Notes under the pieces: generated by a model
Database searches by the model: none
The model's input: only the letters and a program-made list of their open reading frames with translations
Told to the model about the DNA's origin: nothing
Position numbers and translations under genes: made by a program
Shown: in pieces, positions 60,601 to 64,000 of the stretch
How the letters are laid out: each line of letters begins with the position of its first letter
Numbering within the stretch: the first letter of the stretch is position 1
Origin: Gemmiger formicilis
Lineage (GTDB): Bacteria; Bacillota; Clostridia; Oscillospirales; Ruminococcaceae
DNA length: 64,000 nucleotides
Assembly (NCBI RefSeq): GCF_016900095.1
Contig: NZ_JACJJP010000007.1
Location: 1 to 64,000, forward strand
Direction of reading: 5' to 3'

Positions 60601-61184
60601 ATAAAGAGGTCAAGGAACGGTACGATTTCCTCAAAGCCCAGGTGAGCGACGTGGAGCGCTCCAAGTCCGAGCTGACCCGGATGATCGGGGAACTGCGGGG
60701 CGAGATGGAGGAGATGTTCTCCAAGAGCTTCAAGGAGATCAACCGCAACTTCGGCCATATCTTCCGGGAACTGTTCGGCGGCGGTTCCGCCCGGCTGTAT
60801 CTGTCGGACGAATCCAACGTCCTGGAATCCGGCATCGAGATCGAAGTGTCCCCCCCGGGCAAGGTCATCCGCAACCTGTCCGCCCTTTCGGGCGGCGAGC
60901 AGGCGCTGGTGGCCATCTCCATCTACTTTGCCATCCTGGAAGTCAACCCCTCGCCCTTCTGCATTCTGGACGAGATCGAAGCCGCCCTGGACGATGTCAA
61001 TGTCACCCGGTATGCCAACTATCTGCGCCGCATGACCGACAAGACCCAGTTCATCGTCATCACCCACCGCCGCGGCACCATGGAAGCCGCCGATGTCCTG
61101 TACGGTGTGACCATGCAGGAGGACGGCGTCTCCAAGCTGCTGCGCCTGGACCTGAACAACGTCAGTGCCGACCTGGTCAACTGA
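57627..61184 (+). CDS. smc: Chromosome segregation protein SMC
   Basis: The 1185-residue SMC has an N-terminal Walker A (G-P-N-G-S-G-K-S-N, residues 31-39), a first long coiled coil, a hinge at about 505-675 (L-R-G-I-I-G-P-V ... G-G-S-F-T-G-G-S), a second coiled coil rich in Ala, Glu and Arg, and the C-terminal ABC signature L-S-G-G-E-Q-A-L with Walker B I-L-D-E-I-E-A-A-L-D-D. It forms the condensin core with ScpAB. It is followed by ftsY after 43 bases. Confidence 0.97.
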   Translation: MRLKELEIQGFKSFPDRTKVAIGAGITGVVGPNGSGKSNISDAIRWVMGETSSKQLRGAGKMEDVIFGGTQTRGAMGYAAVSLTIDNADHGLAMDAEEVTIGRRYYRSGESEYTINGQNVRLKDIYELLLDTGLGRDGYAIIGQGRVAEIVGAKSAERREIFEEASGIARFRYRKNEAERRLAAAEGNLERLRDILGELESRVGPLKRDSEKAQKFLEYSETRKSLEVTLWVDSIRRAQDAARDQQRRYEAAEADYARLSRQLDEFDQKTEALREEAQQLMLQVEQANADIRTLTEAGAGSDSQIAVLNNENEHAQAQIRDAEAELARAGEGAKGIEAETREHQDAIETLRAQLAQADKTISDLRAQMNALEQEALQSGERRDVVEAAIARLQDAATTMKVRAASLTSAAEAARAQLEGLRNQAAAASGAADRLNAERKLAAQALKEAEDNVTRCDNIKAGLKLKLESRRRQQAEAADALQKADRDRSNTAQRIRILEDLERNLDGYQQSVKTVMRAAAANRLRGIIGPVAGILTVRKGYETAIETALGFALQNIVVEDERCARSAIAFLKEERAGRATFLPLDTVQGNRFNGRLTGTAEVAADLVDTDDRYRHIIDNLLGRIIVVEDLAEASAVAKNLGYRNRIVTLDGQVINAGGSFTGGSTARSAGVFSRKQELEELRVKLKKLEQRRADAEREAKARQAEADTLAAELAGAESESVNAASARLKASLDLERLDAAVQEGTAAAQRRGAEIQQLETQLKENDTARAQAENGAAAAQTELDKYNAELSQLGESTGELSRRREALTASLSEAQMNRLTGEKDIGLHEAALETLRGRTGEAEARARELQAAMEAARQKIAANELRVAEIERARAETKEKIAAAEQTIRTANAARMEKEAAVTRLGQENRALTDERERMSGEMARLAERRTAAETELNTTAAKLWDEYQLTEAEAKGLCVEFSNVTDLRRQVAEVRGKIRALGNVNVGAIDEYKEVKERYDFLKAQVSDVERSKSELTRMIGELRGEMEEMFSKSFKEINRNFGHIFRELFGGGSARLYLSDESNVLESGIEIEVSPPGKVIRNLSALSGGEQALVAISIYFAILEVNPSPFCILDEIEAALDDVNVTRYANYLRRMTDKTQFIVITHRRGTMEAADVLYGVTMQEDGVSKLLRLDLNNVSADLVN

Positions 61185-61227
61185 CCGCGCCGGATTTTCC
61201 TATACATATCCCACGGAGGTGTGCCCT

Positions 61228-62175
61228 ATGGGCCTGTTTGACAGTTTTAGAAAAAAGAAGCTGCAGGACGGCCTGGAAAAGACCCGCACCGGCTTTTTCC
61301 AGTCCATCGTCAACACCCTGACCAATTCCCAGATCGACGATGATCTGTACAACGACCTGGAAGAACAGCTGATTCTGGCCGATGTGGGCCCGTCCACCGC
61401 CGTGCGGCTGGTGGATGAGCTGCGGGACGTGGTGGAACGCGACCACCTCAAGACCGGCGAGCAGGCCCTCAAGGCGCTGCGGGAGATCATCCGGCTGGAA
61501 ATCTCCCCCCACGACGAGATGGACCTGACCGGTCACCCGGCGGTGGTCCTGGTCATCGGGGTCAACGGGGTGGGCAAAACCACCACCATTGCCAAGCTGG
61601 CCTACCTGTACAAGGACCTGGGCAAGCGGGTCATGCTGGCGGCGGGGGATACCTTCCGTGCCGCGGCCAGCGAACAGCTGGAAACCTGGGCCGACCGGGC
61701 CGGAGTGCCCCTGGTCAAGGCCGGGGAGGGCGCCGATCCCGCCGCCGTCATCTTCGACGCGGTGCAGAGCGCCAACGCCCGGGGCTATGACATGGTCATC
61801 GCCGATACCGCTGGCCGTCTGCACAACAAGAAGGGCCTGATGGACGAGCTGTCCAAGATCGCCCGCAGCGTCAAAAAGGCCAGCCCCGAAGCCAGTCTGG
61901 AAGTGCTGCTGGTTCTGGATGCCATCACCGGCCAGAACGCCATCAGCCAGGCTCAGGAATTCTGCCGGGCGGCGGGGGCCACCGGCGTGGTGCTCACCAA
62001 GCTGGACGGCACCCCCAAGGGCGGCTGCATCCTGGGCGTGCACGAAAAGCTGGGCCTGCCCATCCGTTTTGTGGGGGTGGGGGAAAAGATCGACGATTTG
62101 ATTTTCTTCTCCGCCACCGACTTTTCCGAGGCCCTGCTGCCCGAACTGCCCAAGAAAGAGGAGGAACAGGCATGA
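61228..62175 (+). CDS. ftsY: Signal recognition particle receptor FtsY
   Basis: The 315-residue SRP GTPase delivers ribosomes to the membrane. It has a helical N domain and the G domain with G-V-N-G-V-G-K-T-T (111-119), D-T-F-R-A-A-A, D-T-A-G-R and T-K-L-D-G. The long acidic A domain of the E. coli protein is absent, as is usual in Firmicutes. GGAGG eight bases ahead sets ATG at 61228. The stop overlaps the next start by four bases. Confidence 0.96.
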   Translation: MGLFDSFRKKKLQDGLEKTRTGFFQSIVNTLTNSQIDDDLYNDLEEQLILADVGPSTAVRLVDELRDVVERDHLKTGEQALKALREIIRLEISPHDEMDLTGHPAVVLVIGVNGVGKTTTIAKLAYLYKDLGKRVMLAAGDTFRAAASEQLETWADRAGVPLVKAGEGADPAAVIFDAVQSANARGYDMVIADTAGRLHNKKGLMDELSKIARSVKKASPEASLEVLLVLDAITGQNAISQAQEFCRAAGATGVVLTKLDGTPKGGCILGVHEKLGLPIRFVGVGEKIDDLIFFSATDFSEALLPELPKKEEEQA

Positions 62176-62804
62176 TCTTCTGCGCTGCCACCAACAACCA
62201 GGGCAAGCTCAAGGAGCTGCGCCGCATTCTGGAGCGGGCCGGCCATGAGGTGAAGAGCCTGCGGGAACTGGGCGTGACCCTGGACCCGGAGGAAACCGGC
62301 ACCACCTTTGCCGAAAACGCCCGCATCAAGGCGGAAGCTTTCTGCAAAGCCACCGGCCTTGCCACCGTGGCCGACGACTCCGGCCTGTGCGTGGACGCCC
62401 TGAACGGCGCCCCCGGCGTGTACAGCGCCCGCTATGCGGGGGTACACGGGGACGACGACGCCAACAACCGGAAGCTGCTGGACGCCATGAAGGATGTCCC
62501 CGCCGGCAAGCGGGCCGCCCGGTTTGTCTCCGCCGTCTGCCTCATGCTGCCCGACGGCCGGGAACTGACGGTGGAAGGGGAGTGCCCCGGCACCGTGGCC
62601 TTCGGCCTGACCGGGGAAAACGGCTTCGGGTATGACCCGCTCTTTGTGCCCGACTGTGTGGGCCTGCCCGACGGCACCACAACCCCCAACACCGCCCGAC
62701 GGTCCTACGCCGAGCTGGCGGACGGGGAAAAGGACGCCATCAGCCACCGCGGCCGGGCCATGGAACGCCTGGAACAGGCCCTGCCCGCATTTCTCGGCGA
62801 ATAA
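62172..62804 (+). CDS. rdgB: XTP/dITP diphosphatase (RdgB/HAM1 family)
   Basis: The 210-residue house-cleaning pyrophosphatase removes non-canonical purine triphosphates. It has A-A-T-N-N-Q-G-K (5-12), [16 protein letters not shown] and the C-terminal S-H-R-G-R-A, all family hallmarks. It is translationally coupled to ftsY by an ATGA overlap. Confidence 0.95.
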   Translation: MIFCAATNNQGKLKELRRILERAGHEVKSLRELGVTLDPEETGTTFAENARIKAEAFCKATGLATVADDSGLCVDALNGAPGVYSARYAGVHGDDDANNRKLLDAMKDVPAGKRAARFVSAVCLMLPDGRELTVEGECPGTVAFGLTGENGFGYDPLFVPDCVGLPDGTTTPNTARRSYAELADGEKDAISHRGRAMERLEQALPAFLGE

Positions 62805-62832
62805 AACAACATCACCGAAAGGATTTAGATTT

Positions 62833-63144
62833 ATGAAGACTCTGACCAGCAAACAGCGCGCGGCCCTGCGCGGCGCCGCCAACACCCTGGACCCCGTGTT
62901 CCAGGTGGGCAAAGGGGAAATCGGCCCCGCCATGATCGAAGCGGTGTCCAAGTGCCTGGCTGCCCGGGAACTCATCAAGATCAAGGTGCTGGAAAACAGC
63001 GAGTATTCCGCCAAGGAAGCCGCCCAGATCCTGGCCGAAGCCACCGGCGCCCAGTGTGTGCAGGTCATCGGCCGCAAGTTTGTCCTGTTCCTGCAGAAGG
63101 ACAAGGACTCCGACTTTACCGCGCTGCTGGCCGCGGCCCGCTGA
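62833..63144 (+). CDS. yhbY: CRM-domain RNA-binding protein YhbY
   Basis: The 103-residue protein is a single CRM domain: [11 protein letters not shown] near the start, V-G-K-G-E-I in the middle and [10 protein letters not shown] at the end. YhbY (YqeI) associates with pre-50S particles. It precedes nadD as in Bacillus (yqeI-nadD-yqeK). Confidence 0.92.
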   Translation: MKTLTSKQRAALRGAANTLDPVFQVGKGEIGPAMIEAVSKCLAARELIKIKVLENSEYSAKEAAQILAEATGAQCVQVIGRKFVLFLQKDKDSDFTALLAAAR

Positions 63145-63148
63145 ACCC

Positions 63149-63769
63149 ATGGCGGCGGTGGGCAAGCTGCTTGTGTACGGCGGAACCTTTGACCCGCCGC
63201 ACATGGGGCACATGAACAATCTGCGTGCGGTCATGGCGGCGGTGCACCCGGACAAGGTCCTGGTCATGCCCGCCGGCATCCCGCCTCACAAGGCGGCCAG
63301 CGCCACCCCTGCCGAACTGCGCCTGGCCATGTGCGGCTGTTTCACCGCCGTGGATCCCTGTGTGGAGGTCAGCCGGTGGGAGATCGACCAGCAGGGCCGC
63401 AGCTACACGGTGCACACCCTGCAGATGCTGCGGGATGCCTACCCCGGCACCGCCCTGTATCTGGCCCTGGGCAGTGACATGCTGCTCAGCTTTACAAACT
63501 GGCACCGGTGGAAGGCCATCCTGGCCCTGGCCACCCTGGTGGTCCAGAGCCGCGCAGGGGGTGACAGTGCCGACCTGCATGCCGCCGCCGATGCCCTGAA
63601 ACCCTACGGCGGCCGGGTGCTCTTTGCCCATGCGGTGCCGGTGCCCTGCGCCTCCAGCCAGATTCGTTCCGGTTCGCTGGACGCCGACACCCTGCGCCGT
63701 GTTCTGCCCGAATCCGTGCGTGCCGTCATCCGGCAAAACGGACTGTACGGTCTGGTCGACAAGGTGTAA
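63149..63769 (+). CDS. nadD: Nicotinate-nucleotide adenylyltransferase
   Basis: The 206-residue enzyme makes deamido-NAD from nicotinate mononucleotide. It has [12 protein letters not shown] (11-22, the nucleotide-binding H-x-G-H), P-H-K near residue 49, and the C-terminal S-S-Q-I-R-S (a variant of S-S-T-x-I-R). It starts four bases after the yhbY stop. The start lacks an obvious strong Shine-Dalgarno, and coupling to yhbY is likely. Confidence 0.94.
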   Translation: MAAVGKLLVYGGTFDPPHMGHMNNLRAVMAAVHPDKVLVMPAGIPPHKAASATPAELRLAMCGCFTAVDPCVEVSRWEIDQQGRSYTVHTLQMLRDAYPGTALYLALGSDMLLSFTNWHRWKAILALATLVVQSRAGGDSADLHAAADALKPYGGRVLFAHAVPVPCASSQIRSGSLDADTLRRVLPESVRAVIRQNGLYGLVDKV

Positions 63770-63827
63770 AGGGGTGGAACCTGCCTGCCGCCCATCGATT
63801 TTTTCTGACAAAGTAGGGGGAAAAAGC

Positions 63828-64000
63828 ATGACCTGTGAACAAGCCCAGGAATTGGTAAAAGGCCGTTTGTCCCACAAGCGGTACAAACACACCGTAAATG
63901 TAAAAAATATGGCTGTGGAACTGGCCCGGCGCTACGGCGCGGACGAAGAAAAAGCCGCTCTGGCGGCACTTTTGCATGACGCTGCGAAAGAACTGCCCCC
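63828..64000 (+). CDS. yqeK: YqeK-like HD-domain hydrolase (N-terminal part)
   Basis: The first 57 residues are present and the rest lies beyond the window. The segment S-H-K-R-Y-K-H-T-V-N-V followed by A-A-L-L-H-D-A-A-K-E matches YqeK, an HD-domain hydrolase (diadenosine tetraphosphatase) that follows nadD in Firmicutes. A TAGGGGG Shine-Dalgarno lies ahead of the ATG. Confidence 0.9.
   Translation, partial: MTCEQAQELVKGRLSHKRYKHTVNVKNMAVELARRYGADEEKAALAALLHDAAKELP

Noticed and set aside
57633-61067. A very long open frame (over 1100 codons) antisense to smc, and similar long antisense frames opposite pyrG, glnN, metG and argS
   Set aside because: They mirror genes with strong G/C preference at third positions, have low-complexity Gly/His/Val/Gln-rich translations, and lack start signals. 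They are by-products of codon bias.

Overview
The window reads as chromosomal core DNA of a GC-rich, strictly anaerobic Firmicute of class Clostridia. The most likely source is the Faecalibacterium / Gemmiger / Subdoligranulum side of the Oscillospiraceae. This is inferred from the gene families, the strong preference for G or C at third codon positions, Shine-Dalgarno sites, and the oxygen-sensitive class III ribonucleotide reductase. Gene order near the right end (infC-rpmI-rplT, dprA-topA-trmFO, plsX-rnc-smc-ftsY, yhbY-nadD-yqeK) is classical Firmicute order. I saw no phage, insertion sequence, CRISPR array or conjugative module.

Layout. 1-500: the end of an Arg/Gly-rich protein, then rhaM. 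565-6640 (minus): pyrG, then a nitrogen operon with two unrelated glutamine synthetases (type III glnN, type I glnA) and an ANTAR-domain regulator, behind a promoter and leader terminator that look like an attenuator. 6716-9690: a large membrane protein and a CYTH protein on divergent, overlapping promoters. 9763-16515: a cell-wall cluster of a MurE-like ligase, two AsnB amidotransferases and an ATP-grasp ligase resembling D-aspartate ligases. 16535-17197: tRNA-Arg, -His and -Gln and a DUF1540 mini-protein. 17277-21168 (mainly minus): a CmpB-like membrane protein, a D-2-hydroxyacid dehydrogenase, queH, a probable plus-strand small RNA, a Nudix hydrolase and tRNA-Leu. 21296-24593: divergent nrdG and nrdD with matching NrdR-type boxes. 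24661-25227: an isochorismatase-family gene cut by one in-frame stop. 25316-33560 (minus): a histidine operon with a HisZ-HisG fusion, an inserted acetyltransferase and no hisB.

33580-42230 (minus): a small anchored protein, a two-component system with a TraX-like protein, a 77-residue orphan behind a perfect palindrome, tatD, an EamA transporter, metG and an aspartate racemase. 42331-43657 is the most unusual part: about 1.3 kb with no credible gene, clearly AT-richer than its surroundings, bounded on the minus strand by an extended -10 promoter and a strong terminator and full of small hairpins and repeated short modules. I read it as a large structured non-coding RNA. 43791-48950 (minus): DUF2752, DUF4234, argS, DUF1934, murI and ddl. 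49098-50549: infC-rpmI-rplT behind an L20-type leader, with infC apparently starting at ATC. 50568-64000 (plus): an rRNA methyltransferase, dprA, topA, trmFO, plsX, rnc, smc, ftsY, an XTP pyrophosphatase, yhbY, nadD and the start of yqeK.

Functional links: cell-wall precursor genes recur (murE-like, D-Asp-ligase-like, two asnB, aspartate racemase, murI, ddl) and suggest a wall with D-amino-acid cross-bridges and amidated stems. Nitrogen flow is visible in two glutamine synthetases, two glutamine-dependent AsnB enzymes, CTP synthase and the histidine pathway.
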